Source of the DNA: Anaerocolumna sp.
GTDB lineage: Bacteria; Bacillota; Clostridia; Lachnospirales; Lachnospiraceae
Reading direction: 5' to 3'
Assembly (NCBI GenBank): GCA_029256725.1
Contig: JAQSXJ010000010.1
Location: 1 to 64,000, forward strand
Length of the DNA: 64,000 nucleotides
Shown here: positions 24,629-32,252 of the stretch, piece by piece
Position numbering within the stretch: the first letter of the stretch is position 1
Layout of the letters: the number at the start of each line of letters is the position of its first letter
The notes under the pieces: model-generated
The model's database searches: none
Seen by the model: only the letters and a program-made list of their open reading frames with translations
Told to the model about the DNA's origin: nothing
Position numbers and translations under genes: made by a program

Positions 24629-26710
24629 ATGAAAGACAAAGGAAAAAAGCTGCAATCCCTTGAATTAATTGAGAGGCTGAAAAGCGGTGAAAGACAAGTT
24701 CTGAGGGAAGCCAGATGGCTGATGTATCTGGCAGTAACCGCTCAGGAGAATATTAATCTGGAAAGGCTGCATTCCATGGAGGAAAAAAGCAGCAGTTATA
24801 TTTGCGATTATGTAGAACGTACGCTTCACATATTGAATGATCTTAATGTTCCGGAGCATATATCTACTCTGGTAGAAGAGGTTCTTATCTGGTCTGAAGT
24901 TGCAAAGGGAGGCACAGATTACTTTCGCAGACGCTGGCTGAAACAGGGTATAAACCTTTTTGTCCACAACAAAGGCTCAGCAGAAATTTATCTAAAAGAT
25001 GGTAAAGCAGAAGACTCAAAAAAACATATAATCTATACGCTTATCAGCACCCATGGGTTGATTGGACAGTATATCAGGGGAGAGGTTTCTCTTAATGAAA
25101 ATAAATCTTTGGCAGAGTTAATTGCTAAGAGGTTTGTTACAAAAGAGGAATTAACGCTTATTCTAGTAACCCTAAACCACTGCATCATATCGGCAGTTGA
25201 TAACGGCTTATGGGAGGAGATTGAAGCAGAGGCAATTGTTGCTATAAATCGTATAGTTGCAGGTGATCTTAATGATGCTTATAATATACAAGAACGATTA
25301 AAACGTCTTAGAAAGACCTCAGTCTTAAATGGTGAGGACTTTGCAGCAGCCTATGATAAGCTAACGAGAGAGAAAAAGGTATTTACTGTTCTTGAGAAAT
25401 TACTAAAGGACAGGGATTTATGGTTTGTCGAAAGTGCGTTGTATGACTTTACCCTGGAGGAATTCATTAAAATCTTCCTCCTTACCGGTAAACACCTAAA
25501 GGACTCAGTTAAACATATCAGCTTTGAACCGCTTATGAAAGATATCTATTATCAGCATGAAGGCAAGAAGCGCATTAATATATACAAAAAACGTATACTG
25601 GAGCATTATCTGTCCGGTATGACTTTTGAAGAAATTCTACTAAAAGAATACCGGGGCAGCCCTCATGTATCCCATAGTGTAAACCTTTATAAAGAACTGG
25701 ATGATACCCTTTTCTTTACATTTGAATATTCTCCGGCAGGAGAAAAGCTGATTGAATTCTGTGTGGAGGCGGAGAAAGCTGATGTCCTTTATGAAAGTGC
25801 AATAATACTTCTCTTTGATCTCTTTGGGTTGAGAAAAGATAAATATGACAGATTCTATGAAGAAGAAACCTATTTAAATACAATGAACCAGAGTATTGAT
25901 TATAAGAAAATCATTTTAGACTATCTGACAGGTGATAAAATTATTGATATCGGTCCTGGTGGTGGTGCCCTAATGGATCTGATTGAGGAGAATGCTCCTG
26001 ACAAGCAGGTGATCGGTATTGATATTGCCCAAAATGTCCTGGATAATCTCAAACGTAAGAAGCAGTTAGAAGGTAAGAAGTGGGAGGTTATGTTTGGAGA
26101 TGCACTGAATCTAAGCGAGTATATGGATAAGAACAGTGTAGATACCATAATATTCTGTTCTATACTCCATGAACTATTCTCATATATTGAATATGAGGGA
26201 AAGAAATTTAATTACGATACCCTTGCAGCGGCTTTTGTAAGCGCCTTTGAGGTGCTAAAACCTGGTGGAAGAATTATAATACGTGATGGAATTATGACGG
26301 AAGACGCAGAGGAACAGCGAATTATACGCTTTTTATCACAGGACGGGATGGAATTCTTAAAACGTTATGCCGAGGACTTTAAGGGCAGAGAAATAAGGTA
26401 TAAAGTCATCGGACATAATGAAGTGGTACTTGCCGTAAATGATGCTATGGAGTTTCTGTATACCTATACCTGGGGAGAAAAATCATATGTTCATGAAGTG
26501 AATGAACAGTTTGGTTATTTTACACCCTTAGGTTTTGAAAATTTCATTACAAAGGTCTTAGGTGATAAAGCGAAAATAATTGTTCTAAAACACTTTCTAC
26601 AAGAGGGATATACCATAGCACTGTCTCAGAAAATTGAATTTTTTGATATGAGTAGAAAGGTTGTAAAACTTCCTGACAGTACCTGTCTGGTGGTAATTGA
26701 AAAGGTGTAA
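24629..26710 (+). CDS. Large protein with C-terminal class I SAM methyltransferase domain
   Basis: A 693-residue cytosolic protein from ATG 24629, behind AAAGGGG; the frame continues upstream into the leader repeat, which I exclude. The N-terminal ~430 residues are helical and unrecognised. Residues about 440-600 form a Rossmann methyltransferase with motif I KIIDIGPGGGALMDLI, the acidic loop VIGIDIAQNVLD, motif II/III DALNLSEY...VDTIIFCSILHEL and LKPGGRIIIRDG. The substrate is unknown. The C-terminal ~100 residues (YTYTWGEKSYVHEVNEQFGYF) form an extra domain. Possible roles include RNA or protein modification; nothing in the neighbourhood decides. The leader is structured, so expression is probably regulated after initiation. 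Confidence 0.75.
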   Translation: MKDKGKKLQSLELIERLKSGERQVLREARWLMYLAVTAQENINLERLHSMEEKSSSYICDYVERTLHILNDLNVPEHISTLVEEVLIWSEVAKGGTDYFRRRWLKQGINLFVHNKGSAEIYLKDGKAEDSKKHIIYTLISTHGLIGQYIRGEVSLNENKSLAELIAKRFVTKEELTLILVTLNHCIISAVDNGLWEEIEAEAIVAINRIVAGDLNDAYNIQERLKRLRKTSVLNGEDFAAAYDKLTREKKVFTVLEKLLKDRDLWFVESALYDFTLEEFIKIFLLTGKHLKDSVKHISFEPLMKDIYYQHEGKKRINIYKKRILEHYLSGMTFEEILLKEYRGSPHVSHSVNLYKELDDTLFFTFEYSPAGEKLIEFCVEAEKADVLYESAIILLFDLFGLRKDKYDRFYEEETYLNTMNQSIDYKKIILDYLTGDKIIDIGPGGGALMDLIEENAPDKQVIGIDIAQNVLDNLKRKKQLEGKKWEVMFGDALNLSEYMDKNSVDTIIFCSILHELFSYIEYEGKKFNYDTLAAAFVSAFEVLKPGGRIIIRDGIMTEDAEEQRIIRFLSQDGMEFLKRYAEDFKGREIRYKVIGHNEVVLAVNDAMEFLYTYTWGEKSYVHEVNEQFGYFTPLGFENFITKVLGDKAKIIVLKHFLQEGYTIALSQKIEFFDMSRKVVKLPDSTCLVVIEKV

Positions 26711-26740
26711 TTAGGTATTATGCTTAAAGGGTCAGTAGGT

Positions 26741-26789
26741 GGTTTTTCATAAGAAGACGGCAATTTGCACAAACCGGAAAAACTCATGC
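26741..26789 (+). repeat. Truncated copy of the MITE-like palindromic element
   Basis: GGTTTTTCATAAGAAGACGGCAATTTGCACAAACCGGAAAAACTCATGC corresponds to the left end of the element at 12647-12881, with small indels. The rest is missing and unrelated sequence follows at once. Confidence 0.65.
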
Positions 26790-26790
26790 G

Positions 26791-26883
26791 AAGGAAGCAC
26801 TTAAGGACGATGCAATTATCGATGGCTTTGAACTTGCGATGAAGATGTTTTCAGATAATTCTATATTTGGAAATGTATTATAG
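26791..26883 (+). pseudogene. Possible 3' remnant of a lost gene
   Basis: Directly after the truncated repeat the frame KEALKDDAIIDGFELAMKMF... runs 30 codons to a TAG. It has protein-like composition but no start codon or ribosome binding site. I do not recognise the family. It looks like the tail of a gene cut by the repeat insertion or deletion. Confidence 0.3.
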
Positions 26884-26936
26884 TAAAAAGATAACGAGTG
26901 GAGCTTAAAGCTTTTATAGTAATTACGGGAGGATAA

Positions 26937-29243
26937 ATGAATCAAGAAACAGATAATTTAGAACAGGCTAGAGAAATACTAAAAAAATATTTTGGATACA
27001 ATAGTTTCAGACGTGGACAGGAAAGGCTGGTGGGCAGCCTTCTTAAAGGACAAGATGTATTAGGGGTAATGCCTACAGGGGCTGGTAAATCGATATGTTA
27101 TCAGGTTCCGGGTATCCTATTTAAAGGTGTGTCACTGGTAATCTCACCTTTAATCTCCCTTATGAAGGATCAGGTAGCAGCACTAAATGAAGCAGGTATT
27201 CATGCAGCTTATATCAACAGTTCCCTCTCAGCCAGACAGGTAAGCCTTGCTCTCCAGTATGCCAGAGAAGGTAAATATCAGATGATATATGTGGCACCGG
27301 AGAGACTGGAGACACAGGAATTTCTTAATTTTGCATTAAATATTGAAATTGCTATGGTGGCTGTAGATGAAGCCCATTGTATCTCCCAGTGGGGACAGGA
27401 TTTCAGACCAAGTTATCTTAAGATAATCCAATTTATCGAATTACTGCCCAAACGGCCAATTCTCTGTGCTTTTACAGCTACGGCTACGAAAGAGGTTATG
27501 GAGGATATCAGCTGTATCTTAAAGCTTCAAACTCCGGAAGTGGTTGTAACGGGTTTTGACAGAGAGAATCTGTTTTATGAAGTAAGAACTCCGAAAGATA
27601 AAACAGCAGCTGTACTTAAATACCTTGAAAGTCATAGGAATCAATGCGGAATAATTTACTGCAATACCAGAAATAACGTAGAGGAATTGTGGGAACTGAT
27701 GAATAGAGAAGGTGTCCCGACTGCTAAATACCATGCCGGATTGCCGGATGGGGAAAGAAATCAGAACCAGGAGGATTTTATTTACGACCGGAAACCCTTA
27801 ATGATTGCTACCAATGCTTTTGGTATGGGAATTGATAAGTCAAATGTTCGGTTTGTCATTCATTACAATATGCCAAAAAATATGGAGAGCTATTATCAGG
27901 AGGCAGGTAGAGCGGGGCGTGATGGTGAACCTTCTGAATGCCTGCTGTTATACAGCGGTAAAGATGTAGAAATCAATAAGTTCCTTATCGAAAAGGGCAA
28001 TGACAATCAGGAGATAGATCCTTTTGCCAAAGATCTTATCAAAGAGCGTGATATGGATCGGCTTAAGAAAATGACTTATTATTGCTTCACGAAAGACTGT
28101 TTGCGAGAGTATATTCTGAATTACTTTGGTCAATATGGTGACAATGCTTGTGGTAACTGCTCAAATTGTCTAACAGAATATGAAGAAACCGATGTAACGG
28201 AACTTAGCAGGGATATTGCAGGCTGTATTAAAGAGAGCGGACAAAGATATGGAATTAATGTTATTATATCAACTTTGCTTGGAAGCCGCGCTGCCAAATT
28301 AACGGCTAATAACATGGTCAACTCCAGTTACTATGGTAAACAGTCCCATCATCAGGAAAGCTTCATAAAACAAGTGTTCAATAAATTGATAATAGATGAA
28401 TACCTATTTGCAACAAGTGATAAGTACTCTGTGGTGAAGTTAAACCGTAAATCCTTAAGTCTTATAGAAGGAGAAGCATCAATTGCCATAAAGACTTCTA
28501 AAGCCAATACCAGTGATAGTGAAGCCCCTGATAAGAAATCCGCTAAAACCAGAGGTCTTAGACGTTCAGAGGTTTTAAACTCTAAAGGACTGGATTTATT
28601 TGATCACTTAAGACAGGTACGAACTGCCATAGCAAGAGAAGAAGGTATGCCGCCTTACATTATCTTCTCAGATAAGACGCTGACAGACATGTGTGTGAAA
28701 TTACCTTTTAACAAAGAAGAAATTCTTAATGTAACAGGGGTTGGTGAGAACAAATACCAAAGATTCGGAGAAGAATTCATAAAGGCTATTCTTGAATATA
28801 CCGGTGGCAGAAAAGAAACCTATGCTTACGAGCAACCGGTAGAACCAACAACCGTAACAGAGCATGCTGTACGTACCAGAAAAACAAAAGAAGAGTTCTA
28901 TCTGACTGATGAGATGAAAACTATCTTTATACCGGAAGAAAATCTGTCAATCAGCCAGTTTACAGATAAGTTAAATGATATGCGGGATGAAACTGTAATG
29001 AAGAGACTTACTTCTGTCAGTATAACAGCTTTACTAAAAGAAGAGGGGTATCTGGAGGAAAGGTATAATAATCTTCTTGGAAGAAATGAAACCTTTCCTA
29101 CAGACAAAGGCAGGAATGCCGGGATCATAACCGAAAGCCGATTAAGTCAGAAGGGAAATGAATATGAGGTTATTGTATATAATACAGAAGGGCAGAACCT
29201 TCTTCTAACATTAGTGGATGAACAAAAAATTAGGAGACTATAA
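26937..29243 (+). CDS. recQ: ATP-dependent DNA helicase RecQ
   Basis: This 768-residue protein has superfamily 2 helicase motifs: Q-motif region FRRGQERLVGSLL, Walker A MPTGAGKSICYQ, DEAH VDEAHCISQWG, SAT-like AFTATAT, and motif VI QEAGRAGRDG. The RecQ zinc cluster (YCFTKDCLREYIL...CGNCSNC) follows, then an RQC winged helix, an HRDC domain (about 545-625), and an additional ~110-residue C-terminal winged-helix-like region. It unwinds recombination intermediates in the 3'-5' direction. Longer than E. coli RecQ because of the last domain, as in many Clostridia. GGGAGG precedes the ATG. The next gene follows after 4 bp. Confidence 0.95.
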   Translation: MNQETDNLEQAREILKKYFGYNSFRRGQERLVGSLLKGQDVLGVMPTGAGKSICYQVPGILFKGVSLVISPLISLMKDQVAALNEAGIHAAYINSSLSARQVSLALQYAREGKYQMIYVAPERLETQEFLNFALNIEIAMVAVDEAHCISQWGQDFRPSYLKIIQFIELLPKRPILCAFTATATKEVMEDISCILKLQTPEVVVTGFDRENLFYEVRTPKDKTAAVLKYLESHRNQCGIIYCNTRNNVEELWELMNREGVPTAKYHAGLPDGERNQNQEDFIYDRKPLMIATNAFGMGIDKSNVRFVIHYNMPKNMESYYQEAGRAGRDGEPSECLLLYSGKDVEINKFLIEKGNDNQEIDPFAKDLIKERDMDRLKKMTYYCFTKDCLREYILNYFGQYGDNACGNCSNCLTEYEETDVTELSRDIAGCIKESGQRYGINVIISTLLGSRAAKLTANNMVNSSYYGKQSHHQESFIKQVFNKLIIDEYLFATSDKYSVVKLNRKSLSLIEGEASIAIKTSKANTSDSEAPDKKSAKTRGLRRSEVLNSKGLDLFDHLRQVRTAIAREEGMPPYIIFSDKTLTDMCVKLPFNKEEILNVTGVGENKYQRFGEEFIKAILEYTGGRKETYAYEQPVEPTTVTEHAVRTRKTKEEFYLTDEMKTIFIPEENLSISQFTDKLNDMRDETVMKRLTSVSITALLKEEGYLEERYNNLLGRNETFPTDKGRNAGIITESRLSQKGNEYEVIVYNTEGQNLLLTLVDEQKIRRL

Positions 29244-29247
29244 ATAA

Positions 29248-29772
29248 ATGTTTATACAAAACAAAAATCTGATAATCAGAGATGCTGTCTTAAAGGATGC
29301 TGAAATCCTGTGTCATTGGTGGAATGATGGCAGGGTAATGGCACATGCGGGATTTCCTAATGGTGTAGGTATATCAATAGAGAACTTGCAGAAGCAGCTT
29401 GCAGCTTCTGAAAATAGCAAGGTTAACCGCCTGATTATAGAGGCGGATAATAAAGCGATAGGTGAAATGAGTTATAGCAGTACAGAAGATGGCGGTGCAG
29501 AAATAGGTATAAAAATATGCGATGATACCCAACAGGAAAAGGGTTATGGACGAATATTATTATCGATGCTAATCAAAGAACTGTTTCGTACAGGGTATAC
29601 CAAGATTTTGCTGGATACGAACCTTAATAATACGAGAGCCCAGCATGTATATGAAAAACTGGGTTTTATAAAGAGGCGGGTTAATAAGGATGTTTGGAAA
29701 GATCAGTCAGGAAGATTGCAAACCTCGATTGATTATGAGCTGACCCAGACAGATTTTATAGATTTTACCTAG
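29248..29772 (+). CDS. GNAT-family N-acetyltransferase
   Basis: This 174-residue protein opens IRDAVLKDAEILCHWWNDGRVMAHAGFPNG, a RimJ/RimL-like start. It has the acetyl-CoA pyrophosphate-binding segment QQEKGYGRILLSML and the C-terminal NTRAQHVYEKLGF. It is probably cotranscribed with recQ (AGGAG upstream, 4-bp gap). The acceptor is unknown. Confidence 0.85.
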   Translation: MFIQNKNLIIRDAVLKDAEILCHWWNDGRVMAHAGFPNGVGISIENLQKQLAASENSKVNRLIIEADNKAIGEMSYSSTEDGGAEIGIKICDDTQQEKGYGRILLSMLIKELFRTGYTKILLDTNLNNTRAQHVYEKLGFIKRRVNKDVWKDQSGRLQTSIDYELTQTDFIDFT

Positions 29773-29883
29773 GGGTATAATTATGGTAAACACTTTGTGT
29801 GATGTTACTTATGATGCACAGTTGTGAAATATATTATTGCACTATTGCAAATAATAAATCTTACATAGAAAGGGTGATGTTTT

Positions 29884-29937
29884 ATGACAAAAAGTAGATT
29901 TTTACTTAGGTGTGTAAGGAGGGTTCGCCCACAATAA
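29884..29937 (+). CDS. Candidate leader peptide MTKSRFLLRCVRRVRPQ
   Basis: A 17-codon frame with a good ribosome binding site (AGAAAGGGTGATGTTTT before ATG) lies 30 bp upstream of the next GNAT gene. Its last codons form one arm of a hairpin whose other arm can instead cover the GNAT ribosome binding site. It is Arg-rich, as several stalling leader peptides are. There is no evidence of expression. Confidence 0.45.
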   Translation: MTKSRFLLRCVRRVRPQ

Positions 29938-29960
29938 ACCCTCCTAATTATTGCTGGAGG
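29917..29960 (+). promoter_or_regulatory. Translational attenuator candidate
   Basis: AGGAGGGTT (29917-29925) pairs perfectly with AACCCTCCT (29937-29945). The CCTCC of the second arm can alternatively pair with the TGGAGG ribosome binding site of the GNAT gene at 29955-29960. The two pairings exclude each other, as in attenuation leaders. Confidence 0.5.
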
Positions 29961-29966
29961 TAAGTT

Positions 29967-30443
29967 ATGCAAATAGAAAGAGTTGAAATACGTCCGTTTA
30001 GTTATGAGGATGCATACAGATTTAATGAAATGTTCTCTACTTACTTTAGAGATGATTTTAAGATTGAAATATCTGATACTAAAATGGAAGTCATATGCAG
30101 TGAAATAGCAGACAGGGTGACTTCAGAGAATGCATGGATGGATATGCTTTTAGTTGACAGTGACTTGGCTGGCTTTATTTACTATCAAATTGATAATCCT
30201 AAAAGTGATTGGTGTGAGCGAGAAGGTTGGGGATTTATAAGAGAAATCTACATTAAATATGATTTACGAGGAAAAGGTTTGGGAACAAAATTAGTCGCTC
30301 ATGTTGAAAATGAACTCTATAATAAAGGAGCCCAGGATATTTACCTAACCTCAGATGAAATGGGGCAATTTTGGAATTTCTGCGGTTACAAGAAAACTGA
30401 GAAACTCAGTGATATTAATCATGACCCAATATACGAAAAATAA
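29967..30443 (+). CDS. GNAT-family N-acetyltransferase with attenuator-like leader
   Basis: This 158-residue single-domain acetyltransferase has the segments WGFIREIYIKYDLRGKGLGTKLVAHVENEL (acetyl-CoA binding, R-G-K-G-L-G) and FWNFCGYKKTEKLSD. Its short leader peptide and alternative hairpins suggest induction by a translation-affecting condition, which would fit a resistance-type acetyltransferase. That is inference; the substrate is unknown. TGGAGG precedes the ATG at the right distance. Confidence 0.8.
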   Translation: MQIERVEIRPFSYEDAYRFNEMFSTYFRDDFKIEISDTKMEVICSEIADRVTSENAWMDMLLVDSDLAGFIYYQIDNPKSDWCEREGWGFIREIYIKYDLRGKGLGTKLVAHVENELYNKGAQDIYLTSDEMGQFWNFCGYKKTEKLSDINHDPIYEK

Positions 30444-30502
30444 AGTAACAGCAATTAAAAAATGGTATGTATATTTACGTAATAAATCTTAAACTTTCTA
30501 GT

Positions 30503-30547
30503 AATAAAAACACTATGAGTATTTCAATCTCTCATAGTGTTTTTATT
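30503..30547. terminator. Bidirectional terminator
   Basis: AATAAAAACACTATGAG pairs perfectly with CTCATAGTGTTTTTATT, giving U-rich tails in both directions. It lies between the convergent GNAT and pyrI genes. Confidence 0.9.
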
Positions 30548-30571
30548 GTCTAAAGACTTATTTCTATTATT

Positions 30572-30997
30572 TTAGGATCTCTTAAAAGCTTGTTCGCAAT
30601 AAACGCAGCGGTAAACTCCTTTTCCCGTATCAGTTAGCTTAAAGATATGCGGTAGATCCTGCTCTATAGAGGTTATGCATCTTGGATTCTTACATTTTAT
30701 AATATTGGTTACCTTATCCGGCAGGTTCAAATTTCTCTTTCTCTTAATCTCGCCGTTTTCAATAATGTTTATAGTGATATTTCTGTCCAGAACACCTAGT
30801 ATATCCAGGTCCATATCCAGATTTCCATCTATTTTTATGATATCCTTCTTGCCCATTTTATTACTTTTGGCATTCTTAATAATTGCAACACTGCAGTCAA
30901 GCTTCTCAAGATTAAGATAGGAATATATCTTCATCGCTCCGCCTGCTTCAATATGATCAATTACAACTCCCTGATTTAATCCGCCGATATTAAGCAT
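30572..30997 (-). CDS. pyrI: Aspartate carbamoyltransferase regulatory subunit
   Basis: This 141-residue protein has the nucleotide-binding N-terminal domain ([19 protein letters not shown]) and the C-terminal zinc domain with four cysteines (CKNPRC ... CVYCEQAF). It carries CTP/ATP allosteric control to PyrB. Its start overlaps the pyrB stop codon by one base (TAATG), which indicates tight coupling in a pyrBI operon. Confidence 0.95.
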   Translation of the reverse strand: MLNIGGLNQGVVIDHIEAGGAMKIYSYLNLEKLDCSVAIIKNAKSNKMGKKDIIKIDGNLDMDLDILGVLDRNITINIIENGEIKRKRNLNLPDKVTNIIKCKNPRCITSIEQDLPHIFKLTDTGKGVYRCVYCEQAFKRS

Positions 30998-31911
30998 TAA
31001 GCCACCTCCAATAATTTCATGATCAAGGCCATTCTGACATAAACACCAAATTCAGCCTGTTTGAAATAAACTGCACGCTTATCGTTGTCCACTTCCGTTG
31101 CGATTTCATTGACTCTTGGCAGGGGATGAAGTACCAGCATGTCTTCCTTTGCAAGAGTCATTTTCTTGCTATCCAGAATAAAAGAGTCCTTTAACCTTAT
31201 ATAATCTTCTTCATTAAAAAAGCGTTCCTTCTGCACCCTTGTCATATACAAAAGATCAAGGTTTGGTAGGACAGCTTCCAGGTTTCTTACCTCTTCATAA
31301 GTATTATCAGAAGTATCTAATACTTCTTCTCTTAGATAGGCAGGTATTTTCAGTTCATCAGGTGAAATCAAAACAAAATGGATATTTTCATATCGCACAA
31401 GAGCATTAATGAGAGAGTGTACCGTTCTTCCGAATTTTAAATCACCACAGAAACCAACAGTTAAATTGTTAAGTCTGCCTTTCAATTTGGAAATAGTAAA
31501 TAAATCCGTTAAAGTCTGGGTGGGATGATTGTGACCGCCGTCACCGGCATTGATTACTGGAATAGAAGAATAGGTAGAAGCAACTAAGGGAGCGCCTTCT
31601 TTGGGATGACGCATAGCACAGATATCAGCATAACTGGAGATAACACGGATGGTATCGGCAACGCTTTCACCTTTTGCTGCAGATGAAGAATCAGCAGATG
31701 AAAAACCTAAAACATTGCCGCCTAAGTTAAGCATTGCGGCTTCAAAACTTAATCTTGTTCTCGTACTTGGCTCATAGAAGAGAGTTGCCATTTTCTTACC
31801 ATGGCAGATATCCGAATAATTCTTTGGAGTATTAATAATGTTATCGGCTAATTCAAGGATATCCTCTAATTCTGTTACAGATAAGTCGAGGGGACTAATA
31901 AGATGTTTCAT
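30997..31911 (-). CDS. pyrB: Aspartate carbamoyltransferase catalytic subunit
   Basis: This 304-residue enzyme forms N-carbamoyl-aspartate in pyrimidine synthesis. It has the carbamoyl-phosphate motif [16 protein letters not shown], the [19 protein letters not shown] loop, [11 protein letters not shown] and the C-terminal [11 protein letters not shown] choose the inner start MKHLIS because GGAGG lies between it and the outer ATG at 31923. No PyrR-type leader or long attenuator is evident between the promoter and the start. Confidence 0.96.
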   Translation of the reverse strand: MKHLISPLDLSVTELEDILELADNIINTPKNYSDICHGKKMATLFYEPSTRTRLSFEAAMLNLGGNVLGFSSADSSSAAKGESVADTIRVISSYADICAMRHPKEGAPLVASTYSSIPVINAGDGGHNHPTQTLTDLFTISKLKGRLNNLTVGFCGDLKFGRTVHSLINALVRYENIHFVLISPDELKIPAYLREEVLDTSDNTYEEVRNLEAVLPNLDLLYMTRVQKERFFNEEDYIRLKDSFILDSKKMTLAKEDMLVLHPLPRVNEIATEVDNDKRAVYFKQAEFGVYVRMALIMKLLEVA

Positions 31912-31951
31912 GACTACCTCCATAGACTGTTATATTTTCATTCAACTGCAT

Positions 31952-31980
31952 ATTATACTATATTACCTCTAATATTACAA
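31952..31980 (-). promoter_or_regulatory. pyrBI promoter
   Basis: On the minus strand TTGTAA (31980-31975), a 17-bp spacer and TATAAT (31957-31952), about 40 bp upstream of the pyrB start. Confidence 0.65.
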
Positions 31981-32115
31981 CTTCAAAATTTTTAATCCGA
32001 ACTTTTTACTATAAAAGTACGAGTTTCCATAAAAAGGAATGAGTAAATTGTATGATTGTATGGTAAAAATACTAAGTGTTTCATTAAATATATATAAAAA
32101 AATTAAAATATCCAA

Positions 32116-32144
32116 TTGACAAATAGGAAATGGTGCTATATTAT
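32116..32144 (+). promoter_or_regulatory. Promoter of the sugar-uptake operon
   Basis: TTGACA at 32116-32121, a 17-bp spacer and TATTAT at 32139-32144. A LacI-type operator begins 8 bp downstream, over the expected start site. Confidence 0.7.
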
Positions 32145-32151
32145 AGTTATA

Positions 32152-32165
32152 TGAAATCGGTTACA
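32152..32165 (+). promoter_or_regulatory. LacI-family operator O1
   Basis: TGAAATCGGTTACA matches TGNAATCGGTTNCA, shared with 32214-32227 and 49338-49351. Its position at the start site implies repression. Confidence 0.65.
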
Positions 32166-32213
32166 CACATTGTTACATTGTACAATATGATGAAGGCGAA
32201 TTTTATCAAAATG

Positions 32214-32227
32214 TGTAATCGGTTGCA
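32214..32227 (+). promoter_or_regulatory. LacI-family operator O2
   Basis: TGTAATCGGTTGCA lies 62 bp downstream of O1, close to six helical turns, which would allow looping by a tetramer or cooperative dimers. It ends 25 bp before the start codon. Confidence 0.65.
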
Positions 32228-32252
32228 TATTTATCAATAAGGAGGAAGGTTT

